Assembly: GCA_028551475.1 (NCBI GenBank)
Contig: CM052360.1
Location: 4,638,501-4,702,500, forward strand
DNA from: Casuarina equisetifolia
Lineage: Eukaryota > Streptophyta > Magnoliopsida > Fagales > Casuarinaceae
Direction: 5' to 3'
Length of the DNA: 64,000 bases
Shown here: positions 23,428-35,300 of the stretch, piece after piece
Layout: the number at the start of each line of letters is the position of its first letter
Position numbering within the stretch: position 1 is the first letter of the stretch
Program-made: the position numbers and the translations under genes
Notes under the pieces: model-generated
Seen by the model: only the letters and a program-made list of their open reading frames with translations
What the model was told of the DNA's origin: nothing
Database searches by the model: none

Positions 23428-23534
23428 AATTTGCCAAGTGCAATATTTGAGCTTAGATGATGATATTTTATAATCGAACAATCTTGTAAATTTTTTTTAT
23501 GGGTGATATATAATTTGACCTTTCACAAAAAAAA

Positions 23535-23550
23535 AAGTTGTTGACAAGGC
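23535..23550. repeat. Right target-site duplication of the nested LINE
   Basis: AAGTTGTTGACAAGGC immediately follows the A-tail of the LINE and pairs with 17513-17528. Confidence 0.9.
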
Positions 23551-24120
23551 AACAACCGTTGACCTCTCCAACTTTAGAGTCTAAACCATCAAGTTAATGT
23601 CCTGGTGCTCATGAGATGGCCAAATCTTGGAAAAGAAAGTAGATGTGGCAAAATCCTATTTGAATAAGGCCATTAAACGGATGAAGAAGTGGGCCGATAA
23701 GAAGAGAAGACTAGCTGACTACAAAATTGGGTAATCGATTTTGGTGAAGTTCTTTCCCTATCAATACAAGGTTATTGTCCTCTTCATAAATGATTGGTTT
23801 GCAAGTATGAGGGACTGTTTGAGATTGTAGGGAAGATTGGGAAGGTGGTCTATCAGCTAAATCTTCCATTTAACCTTAAGATGTATCCAGTCATCCATGT
23901 AAGCATGTTGATGCCTTTCCATATGGATAAGGTGGACATATAATGAAGCAAGCCAAATAGGTCTCCTCCGACGATGATGACATCCTTTGAGAAAGACACG
24001 GAGGCAATCTTAGCTAATCACATATTCTTTTTCTTATGAGTTTTCTTTGATTTCCTGAAACTACAAGTGGGTCATAGTGGTTTTGGACTCTGGCTAAAAG
24101 GGAACAATCTTAGTTAGACA
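23535..24120 (+). mobile_element. Ty3/gypsy remnant, part 2 (integrase C-terminus, chromodomain-like end)
   Basis: Starting at the right target-site duplication, the integrase frame interrupted at 17528 resumes (AKSWKRKVDVAKSYLNKAIK, about 23605-23670). It passes through the C-terminal integrase region (VIHVSMLMPF, about 23895) and ends with a degraded segment at about 23985-24110 that resembles the chromodomain of chromoviruses. Stops are frequent. Confidence 0.85.
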
Positions 24121-25541
24121 ACACTGTTAGCAACATTGGAAATTGGGAAGGTTAGCTGGTTGGTCCCCCCATAATTTGATTTGAATTTCATTGTCATCAT
24201 CTTGATATGAATCCACTTAGCTAGCTCTTACCATGTAGATTTCCAGCCATATGTAATGCAACCCAAGTCTCTCCCTTTCTCATTAGCGACCATTTCACAC
24301 AAGTTTGGGTGGATATGTTGTTTGATCCATATACTTAGAAAAGGAAGAGTCCACAAACAGAAGTAAAAATTCTTGGAAGCCAATGAGAAATTTGACTTAA
24401 GAGTAATTTTGGTACATAAAGTAAATAAAATTATATGCAATTATCGACCATAATACCATCCACAAAATTATAAGTGCTTGTCATATAGAAGGTGATTTGA
24501 GTATTTTAATGTACATTTCATACAATGTTGTTTCTTTTTTACCAGAAAAGGACAAGGTAAAATAAAGTTTCATTTTCTTCCTACAATGATCCCCTTTTGT
24601 ATTAATTGGACTTGAGGCAAAGACAATAATGTCATGTCTCATGATATTTTTACATGATTATCTTACTGTCAAGAAGAACATATGGGCCAATTCTTGTAAA
24701 GGAGAACTAACTCTAAATGGTGCAGATGAAAATGTGTTGATGTGCAACATATTTTAAATTATAATATTTCACTTCCTCAATAATAAAAATGACTTCACTT
24801 ATTCCTAGTCCTTTTCATCCTCATTTAATTGGCAAGAAGGTAGGGATTACATGTGCCTTTCATTGTCTAGCATTTGATTAATGTAGAGCATCATCATCAT
24901 CATCATGAGCTTCTAGATACCGAAAAGCTCATATACACATTCTCAAATTTGCATCTTGTTGTGTTTCCTCACAGCCAAACAAAAAAAATAGAATATGAAA
25001 GCAAAAATAAGAGACATGGCTAAAAGATGTTGAAAGGTTTTGGCGGCAGGAGAAAACTGTGAAAACATAGGGAGCCCAAGTTAGCAATTAGCAGGGCATA
25101 CAAGCAAGTGACTATGTCGGTTGCTCCACTAGAGGCAAATCAACATCTTTGTAGGGTGAATCTAGGAAAAACATGTGAATGAATGGCGGCAAGTAGTGGT
25201 AAGTGGCAACATGTGGGTGTGAAGCTAGTGGTGGCAAATGGTTGAACGAGTAGCTTTGGAAAGAGTTTTGCATGACATTAGGAGAGAAGTCTGAGAGGTG
25301 ACTTCTCTCTCATTAGAAGAAAAAAAATCAGCATCGAAATTTAGGTAGGACGGGGTTGAGATTTCCTCCTCCTTCTGCATAGATTGGTGTGTTTGGTTTT
25401 AGGAGAATCAAAAGAGGGAAGACTTTTCTAGTTTTAGTGTTGTCAAAGTTTATTGATTTGAATGGTGAAGGGATGACAAAAACAATGATGTAAAGATAAG
25501 GGAGCCCACAAAGATTCAAAAGGTAGAAAAAGTAAGATAAG
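24121..25541. other. Interval between the gypsy element and the second LINE
   Basis: No gene is recognised. It may contain the gypsy 3' LTR and the 5' UTR of the second LINE, but I could not define either. A short (ATC)n run lies at about 24888-24906. Confidence 0.4.
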
Positions 25542-25676
25542 GTGGTTGTAGACATCAATTTAGTATTCTTTTTAAATTTGTCTATGGTCATATTGGTAAA
25601 TCGTATCAATCCGGAGTTACTCTTTGTCAACAGAAGACGAGTTTCCCGAACAATTGATTCTATAGATGTAGAATTA

Positions 25677-27036
25677 ATGGCAAGTACTCAAAGTGATAAA
25701 GTTCCTATGAATGGGGGAAGTATCTCAAATGCTACAAAATCTGAGTTAGCAATGGAAATTACGGCTTCACTTTTCAAATCAAGCATTGATGATTTAGGTA
25801 AAAGTACTGATACTCATACTTTGGATAACGTTGGTGAACTTGAAAGTAGTAAAGGATTATCTCAAGCAAAAATTGTTAGTGTTATTGACAAAATTCAAAA
25901 GAATATCTCTATAGTTACAACAAATAGTAAAAAAACTAATGCACTTATTTGTGGAGATGGGGTGTCTTGGAAACATATTGCAATGGGTAATATTATGAAA
26001 ACAACTAAATTATATTACCATCCTTCTTCCATGAAGGGAAACAAACTTGTTATAAAGCCTCCACCAAAGGCTATTGATGAAGGTAAAAGTCACTTTGAAA
26101 ATTGTCTTGTGGGATATTTCTTAACGGACAATATCTTTTATTATTTAGTGAAGGGACTTGTGAAAAAAATATGGGGGAAATAAAACATATCTGACGTTTT
26201 AACAACTGAAGATGGTTTCTTTTTCTTTTTCTTCTCAAATATTAAGAAAATGAAAGAGGTTATGGAAGTAGGAGTATGGGATATTGCAAGTCAACCATTT
26301 TCCTTCAGAAATGGCTTCCTTTCATTAGATTGGAAAAAGTAAAAATTGCTGCAGTTCTCCTTTAGGTGCGATTATATAATGTCCCTTATGTGCCAAGGAC
26401 CAATACAGGAATGAGCTATGTAAGTAGTGTGTTGAGAAAACTGCTATACATGGATAAAGCAATAGAACAAAAGCTTCGATTATTGTATGCAAAAGTGTGT
26501 ATCTTGATGGACATAAATAGTGAATTCCATGAAAAATTTAAAATAGACATGGGTAAAGAGGAACCATATGAAGTACAAGTTAATTATTGTTGGGTTCCTA
26601 TGAAATGTAAAGTATGCAATTGCTTTGGATACAAAGAATGTAATCCAAAAAGAAAATAAGTTTGGGTTCCTAAAAAGAGTGTCAATCTACCTGGTCAAGC
26701 TACCCAGAATAAAACTCAAGATGTGAGGCCTAATACAAAGGTTCTTGGAAAGAATACTCAGACCATTCAAAATGACTCTCAAGATGTAAGGTCAATTACT
26801 ATTGTAGAGGATACTAAAACATGTTTTGTTGCTTAACCAAAAGAAATAGTAAGTATCTCTGACTCTCCCCAAGTACTACAAAGTCAAAATCTTCTGGAAA
26901 GAAAAAAGGAAAGGAGCAAAAAGTCATCTCTAAAAATAAGTTTGCGATACTAGCAGAAGAAACACCTTCCACCACCATAGGTCTGGTTGGAGATTTGGGG
27001 TTAATGGGGGATGAGAATCAACCTCCCAATAAATGA
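25677..27036 (+). pseudogene. Second LINE ORF1, broken
   Basis: Open from an ATG at 25677 to a stop near 26183, then in pieces, including 26366-26659 with a degraded knuckle (CKVCNCFGYKEC; the His is replaced by Tyr). The tail runs to the TGA at 27034-27036, which overlaps the ORF2 ATG at 27033 exactly as in the first LINE. Confidence 0.8.
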
Positions 27037-30000
27037 AAGTACTTTCATGGAATGTAAAAGGCTTAAATAAAAGCCTTAGAATAAGGGAAGTAGCAAACTT
27101 TATTTTATCCTATTCCTCACATTATTATTTTGATTAAACAAAAAGTTAAAGAAGAAAATGCATATGCACTCTTGAAGTTTGGATTTCTGGATTGGAAAGA
27201 TATTTATAACTATAGTTCTAGTAGTCTTGGTAGAATTTGGGTTCTTTGGAAAGCCTCAAAATTACAATTTACAGTTAAAGGTTCCTTATCTCAATTCATC
27301 CATTGTCTCATTGAAAAGCTAGGTATACATCCTTACTTGTTGTCTGCCATATATGCAAGTAACTTAGAAGTTGAACGTAAAGAGTTATGGGCTAACCTTA
27401 CAAGTTTCAATACTTTTAATGTAAACAATATTCCTTGGTTACTTATGGGAGATTTCAATAAATACGGAATATCAATGAGCGAATTGGCTTAAATGTTAGA
27501 TGGACATAAGGAATAGAGAATTTAAATGAAATAGTTAAGAATATAACATTGATTGAACCTCTATTTTATGGTCCTCTATTCACATGGATAAATAAAGGCT
27601 CAGGAACTAATCTTTGAACTTGCAAAATTGATAAGGTCCTTACCAATGCAGAATGGGTGCTTCATTTTGATAGATTCACAATTGAATTTTTACTTCCTTG
27701 TGTATCGGATCACTCTCCATGTTTAGTACAATTTGGAAATGACACAAGCATAAAGAAATCTTTGTTCAGATTCTTTAATTTTTGGACTGATTACTAAGAT
27801 TTTATAGATATAGTAAGTTCAGTATGGCAACAAGAAATAGATGGCTTAAAAATGTTTTAAGTTGTACAAAAATTGAAAGCTTTAAAGACTTCTCTCAAGA
27901 AACTCAATGCCATCCATTTTGGAGATTTGCATTGAAAGGTGAAGGATGCAAGAGAAAATTTAAAGTAAATTCAGAACAGGTTAAAGATTAATCCTTATTG
28001 TCCATATACACATTCTGAGGATAAATCACAACTTGAGCAACTCCTTGCTATGAGTAAACATGAAAAAATCATTCTCAAACAAAAATCAAGGAACATATGG
28101 TTAAAAGAAGGGGATAACAACATTAAGATTTTCTTTACATCATTGATGCAAAGGAGAGCTTAAAACAAGATTAATAAACTGGCACTAGAGGATGGCTCTA
28201 TTAATATAGACAAACAAGAATTGAGATTTGCTATTATTTCCTATTATCAGTCAATTCTTGGCAACTCTAGAAGTATTCCTATCAACTCTGAGAGATATGC
28301 TTCTCTATTCCAAAAGGACATTAGTGCATTTGCCAAATTTTGAACATTATAATGTTATTAAAACACTTTGAGGCTTTCATGATTTTAAAGCTCCTAGGCC
28401 TGATGGTTATAATAGTTTGTGCTATAAGAAAGCATAGCCTATCAGAAAGGATGTAAAAGATATACTAAAGGTTTTCTTTTCTAGGAACTTGCTGAAAGCT
28501 ACAAATTCTACATTGCTTTCTTTAGTCCTTAAAGTTCCTAATCCAAGTTGCACCAAGGATTACTGACCAACAACATGTTGTAATGTTATATATAAAATCA
28601 TTTCTAAGATGCTTACTGAAAGAATAAGCCTCATTCTATCTTTAGTGGTCAGACATAATCAAACAGATTTCATTAAAGGATGATAGATTTTAGAGAATAT
28701 TATACTTTGTCAAGAACTTTTGCATAACTATCACAAGGGAGACAAAGGTAAACGTGTGGCCATAAAAATTGATCTTATGAAAGCATATGACATAGTCAAA
28801 TGGGATGGGGTATTATGAGTTTTGAAAGCCGTGAACACCCCCTAGTACTTGGTTAATCTTATAAGTGAATGAATTACTACAATAAGATTTTCAATCAATT
28901 TCAATGGAGAACATGCATGATACTTTAAAGGTACTAATGGATTGTGACAAGGTAATCCCTTATACCCATATTTATTTGTATTGGTTATGAAGATACTCAA
29001 TAGAATCATTGTTTCAAAGATCTCTATTGCGGTGTTTAAATTTCATTGGTGCTGCAAATTGAAAAAAAATCACTCATTTATGTTTTATTGATGCTTTATT
29101 TCTCTTCTTTCATGGTGATGTGAACTCAGTCTTATGTTCTATAGAAGCTTTGGAGGAATTTTTTAATCTTACAAGCTTAAAGTATAATCCAAGTAAATGT
29201 CAAATTTTCTTTTCGGGGTTATCGAAGCAAGAACAACTTCTTATACTTGATCATACTCCTTTCTTGAAGGGTTCACTCCCTATTAGATATCTTGGAGTTC
29301 CTCTTATCATGAAAAGATTAATTTTAGTTGATTGTAAAGGCTGATTAGATAAAATATTTGGAAGAATAGAAGGTTGAGGAATGAAACATCTAAGCTATGC
29401 AGGAAGATTATAATTGGCGAAATCTGTCCTTATTTCTATTTGCACATTTTGGATGCAAGTCTTCCTACTACCAAAGCATATTATTATGAAATTGAGAAAA
29501 ATGTAAGGAAATTCTTATGAGCAGGTAATATAGATATGCATCATTCTCATAAAGTAGCTTGGTAAACTGTTTGTTCATCGAAGAAGGAAGGGGGATTAGG
29601 TTTGCTGAACTTTAAAATTTGGAATAAAGTCATTTTAGGACATATGCTTTGGAATCTCATAAATCTCTTAGAAGCCTCATTATAAAGTAAATGGATTTAC
29701 AATACAAAGTGTAAACAAATCTCAGCAATGTATTTGGACATAAAAGGTACCATGGCTTGGAGTTGGCGGGATCTCCTAAAGTTAAGGCCCACACTTATCT
29801 TTGTTCTCTCGAGTCCTACATATTGTTGCTAAAAGATTTATAATGATCTTTGGCAAGTTGAAAAAATGGTGGATTGGTATGATTTAATTTGGACATGTGG
29901 CATTAGTAAACATAATTTCATTGGATGACTTGTTTACAGGGATAGACTTTTTACAACAACAGAAATTGTATGATGGCTCTCTTCAATAAACATATATTGC

Positions 30001-30373
30001 GATTTTTGTTAGTCTCATATAGAAAATAGAAGTCTTTTTTTTTTAATGTGCATGGACAAGGATGATTTGAAAAAGTATTCTCGCTTAGAATGGAATCTGA
30101 CGTGATATTGGAGGATGGAATGAAGAACTACAACGAATGATCAAAGCAATAAGAGGAAGGGATTTAGCTGCCAAACTTCTTAAGATATTTTTCTTAACTT
30201 GTATTTATTGTATATGGGCTGAACAAAATAGAAGACATTTTCAGGAAAAAATAATGGATATCCTTATTCTTTTAGGAAAAATAAAGAAGAAAAATAAACC
30301 AGCTGAGCTAGATCATTCTTCTCCCTTTCTGACAATAACTGTAATGCCACTTGAGAGGGACATCAAATCATAG
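27033..30373 (+). pseudogene. Second LINE ORF2, heavily broken
   Basis: It begins KVLSWNVKGLNKS, then endonuclease blocks (LLMGDFNK and SDHSPC, to about 27740). Reverse transcriptase blocks follow (about 28380-29345) with a mutated active site, then a degraded C-terminal region ending in TCIYCIWAEQNRRHF (about 30200). It carries numerous stops and is not functional. Confidence 0.85.
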
Positions 30374-32325
30374 GAGAAACCTGAGTGATATACAACAGCA
30401 TGCTTCTCCATAAATCTTAAAAGGAAAGTCATAAGCTACAGACGCTCATGCAGGAAAAAGAAGGTTATCAAGTCAATACAAAGTAGTAGTTCTTAAAGAA
30501 TATTTTCATAGTTTATCATGCCTTCCATTGAGAAAAAGGCCGCTAGCAATGTTACTTAGATCAAGCTCAAAAGAAGCACAGGAGATGAAGGGACTTTTTA
30601 ATGCCTGCCTAACTGTTAGAAACAAGGTTGAAGGCCTCTTATTAGGTAAGGAAATGTTCAATCATCATCTAACTTACTTGTAGAAAAGATAGGCAGTTCA
30701 AAGGAACTAACTACAGTGGACCCCGTCCACCCCCACCCAACGCCCATCCTATCCGGTTCTCTCTCTTCGTTCACTCCATGTTTGTGAAGTTTCGCTTAGA
30801 AGGAAATAAAAATTTTGGCAATTATGATATCAGTTTATTGACATTTAAGTAACGAACATAATCATGATCATAGGTTATATTAAATGCATGTTGTACTCTA
30901 TGTAATTACTAGATAACAAAAACCAGTTTCCTATTCGTATCTACAAGAAAATAAAAAGGAAAAAATCTTGAAAAGAGAACACTGAAGAAAAGGGAAGTGA
31001 TAGAAGTTAAAAAAGAAAGCAAGAGAAAGATATGTTGAATAGAAGATAATGGTTACCAGGTTACCTATCAGGCTCTCCCTAGCCTGTGCCCGAGCCCATT
31101 TTGTAAATACTAAAAGAATATGCAAAAAGAAAAGTAGGTAAAATAACCACATTTTTATGATATTGATATGATAACACAACTTTGTGGTGTAATCGACCGT
31201 AAAGACAATCCATATCATGTTTACACTTGGTTGGGAAAATGATAAACAAACCATCCATACTTGAGTATGAGGATCTTTAGCTACAGGTTCACTTCCTTTG
31301 TGTACAATTTCTTTTTCCCACAACAATGAAGTGAATTTTTTCACAGAAGATGGAGCACATTTTGCAAAGATTAACAAATCCCATATCAATTGTAAACAAG
31401 AGAGGAAGCTTTGGTCATCTGTAAAGCTAATGCCTTTACTTCATCAAAGGAAGCAACCAATATTGTGTGGTCTTTCAAGGCCACATTTGGTGTTTTCTGG
31501 CCACGAATACGACACAGTAATGATCTAACACGTCAAACAAGATACAAAAGATAATAATGTATCATGTACATCCTTGATTTACAGAATCAGTTACAAGTTT
31601 CATATATGGTTATTCCCGCCAGCTGCCCATGGTAGGTTAGGCATACAGAGACTTGCTACTTTGATTTGGAGTAAAGAGAACTAGACTCTTCAAAACAACT
31701 CATCATTATAACATGAAAATCGCACCTTGGGAAGGTAAATGCCTTCCGGATGACTGCATCTGGCTGAGTGCATCTTATCATGGTCAAGTAAAAATACTGT
31801 TGTTTATGCACTAAACCTTTCTCTGCACTAAAGTTAACAAGATTTTACAGTATTAAACCTAATCATAAATCTTCAACTCAATGTGCATGTCAGCCATTAG
31901 TTAAAAACAACTGTATAATACAACCGCTAAGCACAAACAGAAAGGCTAAATATATAGAACTTTCACAGGAAACTTAATGCATGTGTTTTTTAGCACCTGA
32001 ATCATACTGCGACAATTACTATTAGTGACACCATCATGGTTGTTCAAAATAATTGAACCAAGATATAATGGTAACTGGTGGACCATTATCTGGTTTCTAT
32101 TAGATGCAAGTAATCACTAATTGCAAATGTTACACACGGACAGGATAAAACAAGCAAGGAAGATCATTGGGCAAACTGCTGGAATTGTGATCAGACCTTA
32201 TTTCCCGCTTCTTTTTTCTCCTTTAGAAAATCTAAACATAGAAGCATCTCAAAGTAAAAGAAAAGAAAATCATTTTACTGAATGATAAATAGCTACAAAA
32301 CATGTTAAATTTATTATGATGTTAC
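30374..32325. other. Interval between the second LINE and the CTF18 pseudogene
   Basis: The 3' half of CTF18 is expected here but no matching exon was found, so the pseudogene appears truncated. One coding-like minus-strand stretch (31386-31523) is listed separately. The remainder is AT-rich with no recognised gene. Confidence 0.45.
31386..31523 (-). pseudogene. Unidentified exon-like open stretch
   Basis: On the minus strand a TTAG acceptor-like site near 31525 precedes an open frame reading SLLCRIRGQKTP, then KDHTILVASFDEVKALALQM, ending in TGA. Composition is coding-like and unlike the surrounding AT-rich DNA. A further open stretch in another frame (KKFTSLLWEKEIVHKG, about 31290-31340) follows downstream. 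I do not recognise the family. It could be a fragment of a decayed gene next to the CTF18 pseudogene. Confidence 0.3.
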
Positions 32326-35300
32326 TTCTCTCAATTGCCTCCTTCCAGATATCAAAAGCACTTTTTGACATTTCCTTTTGATCAACTACTTGAGAACCGA
32401 TACCAATTGATAAACAGTGAAATGCGATAATAATTAAAATGGCATTTAATTGCTCAACACAGACTTAAAGTCCAAACTACCTAGGTATTCTTCTAATCAT
32501 TCAACACTGTTTCTAGACCCCCCACCCTCCCAGAAAAAATGGAAGAAAAAAATGGAAATAAAAAGAGAAGAAAAGAGAACAGAAAAAGGAGAAAGATATC
32601 AAAATATGGAATTAATAAACTAAGTTGCAAGCAAATCTTAAAGAGGTGATAAAAAATTGGAGGGAGCTAATGAGATGCACAAGAACCAGTGTCTGAAGGT
32701 AGGGACATGAAAATCAGCTAAAGATTTGTAGATGGTCAAGTCCTAAATTTTCTCTTCAAAGGGACATTGATTTTTAGTCAAAAGTCCCTATTCAACAGCT
32801 ATAGTACCCCTTTTACAAAAGTTTATGGCAGGTATTATTACCCAATACCTGAATATCAAATTTTGAAACTAATATAAGTAATGGTTAAGTAGAGAAATTG
32901 ACTGGTTTCGGATCAGGTAATTCTAGAAGTGCAATTCCCTCCTGTACAAGCAACTTAAATCAAGAATAAGCACAACACCCCAAAGAAGAACGTGCATCTT
33001 AGGAATTGTATTATGAGTGACAGAATCTAGACAAACCCTCCATTCTTCACATGGCAGTCTCTTTTTCTAGTTTATAGGATCAAGATCACAGTAAGTCCTT
33101 ACCACACTGAGGCTTTCATTCTTCTTGTTGAGGAACTGAAGAGTATTCAAGCGTGAGTGGCTGTCACATTCTGCATATGGAAACAAACAAGCCGCAAATA
33201 TTAGGTGTCCTACTTCGAACTCCAAATTGGTGAAAGAAGATAAAACTGGAACATCAAGCATATCTGATGTCAAAAGGGTGGTTTCCATACTTTGGCACTA
33301 TAAGTATGTTGATTTGTCAAATAGGATAATTTGGACTTTCAAAAGGGGGAAAAAAGGGGGAGATATGACTTACCAGTATATTCTGCAAGTGCCATAAGTG
33401 CAATGGAACTTGTTTTCATTTCCTCCTTGTTACATATATACTTGACCCTATAATATTCACATTAGAAAATGTTACAGATCTAAGAAGACATGGCACTTGT
33501 TAAAAAGCGCTAGCATTGTCATTAGACATGTTTTTACACCAATGGGTTATTATATGAAAATATTTTTAAATGCAGTAGAAAAGGCAAGAAATCTCCAATA
33601 TTTGCAATCCATGTGCGAAGTAACATGATCCAAATAAGCAGTTCTAGTCAAAGATATACATCTAGCAAACTAAACATAGATTAGTTATTCTAAATTATTT
33701 TACCAGAAATGGTAACTTTCACTCTTCAGCAACACTCGACATAAAATCCATATAAAGTTAAGGGATAAACCCATTAGAAGTGTCATGACATCTGTAAAAC
33801 GTTAAAACAGAATATTAGGCAATTGAGAAACATAATCATGAATTGAGTACATTGAACCGGATATGAGGGAAAGCCGCTGACGATGTCTTAGTCATGTGCA
33901 ACCAATATAAAGTACATAAATGAAAAAGACCAATTTGATTCAAGTTTAATGAATAATATAGACTGAGTTTAGATAAGAAAGAGCAGAGATAAAAGTGGTC
34001 ACAAAGAACATGACATCTACATTAAAAAAGATGAATGGCCTTCGATAGTGTAAAATGGAAACACTGAATCCATGTTACCAAAATCCTGATTGATAATATC
34101 TAGTCCCACTTAGAGTTGCTAAATGTTACGAAAGAAATCCATGAAGTATAAAGTGACATTGCAGCACCACAACAAACAATGATCCAGGAAGATTATCACC
34201 TGCTTACCACACGATAGTTGTTGATCGAACAAATACTTGAACCCTGTAAGAAAGCAAGTATACATATCAAGAAAGCCACAGCAAACATTTAAAACCTTCT
34301 AAAGGATCAATACATTGTCCCAGAAACACAAAACAAGTATGCAAAGTAATAAGCACAACTGTTAAAACCAAATTAGGGCACCATTTACAACTTACTTATG
34401 TTGATAATATTATTATTACAATTGAAAGACATACATACACATACATATCTTATATATATATATAAGAGAGAAACAGGCAGACAAAGCCTTAGAATAATCA
34501 ATTAGGTAAGATATCAAGCTTAAAAGTTTTCAATCACCAAAAAAATGACCTCTGTTCTTCAAAATTCTACCCACAACTAAAATCATACTCAAACCTTAAA
34601 AAGCTTTATCCAAGCCTCATGAGACACCAGGAATACCAGAACACTTTGAACATTACCTAGCCCTAATCTGAACTAGCATGATGAAACCTATGATTTAGAG
34701 TTTTCTTCGCACTATCTATAGTTCACCACAATAGTTCCAAATTATATAGAATCTACAAATTACATATTCCAAAGAACAATAAAATTAAGTTACAAGATTA
34801 CTAGATATTCAAGATTATAGTAGGCATTGCCAGTTGATCGCCAGAAAAACCTAAAGGAAGTTTTTAGTGCATAACAGCAAACATAGTAAATAAGTTTGAC
34901 TATACAGTGCTAATTAACAGCCTTGGGGTGCAAACATTTAAAGGTCAGGTTATATAGGTATCTGCAAAATAGATGCAGTTTGGGAAAAAAGTACTCAATC
35001 AACACTAGTCAAACACTAGTCAACCTCTTGTGAAGTCTCTCCACCTTCTCTTATTCACCTCTGTGTTTCCGATTAAACCTATGCTTTATCTACATTGCTA
35101 GTTCCATAAGTTGTTAAACATCAGGCCAAACGATGATGCTACAAAAGATAGACAATCAAATGTTCTATTTGAAGATTTGACCAATGCAACAGAACAAAAA
35201 AAGCAAATTTCTGCAAACGATAGAACTTTAGCCAATAAGAACCCCAATCCATAGGTCAACACCTTGCCTTGCTTTACCAAGTATTTTCAAGCAGCAATAA

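Larger units (their letters stand above)
17529..23534 (+). mobile_element. Full-length L1-type LINE inserted in the gypsy element
   Basis: About 6.0 kb with a pyrimidine-rich 5' UTR, ORF1, ORF2 and an A-tail (about 23526-23536). It is bounded by 16-bp target-site duplications (17513-17528 and 23535-23550) that differ at one base. ORF2 carries an APE-type endonuclease, a reverse transcriptase and a C-terminal zf-RVT zinc finger. In-frame stops in both ORFs make it inactive, but much frame is preserved, so it is younger than its gypsy host. A related, more decayed copy lies at about 25.5-30.4 kb. Confidence 0.93.
25542..30373 (+). mobile_element. Second, older LINE of the same L1-type family
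   Basis: ORF1 (from about 25677), ORF2 (from 27033) and C-terminal segments follow the same order as the LINE at 17.5-23.5 kb, with clear protein similarity (for example CQIFFSGLSKQEQ against CQIFFSGLSEQEK). It has more stops. The RT catalytic box reads FIDAL (29081-29098), losing one catalytic Asp. I see no A-tail or target-site duplication, so the ends are approximate and the 3' end may be truncated. Confidence 0.9.
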
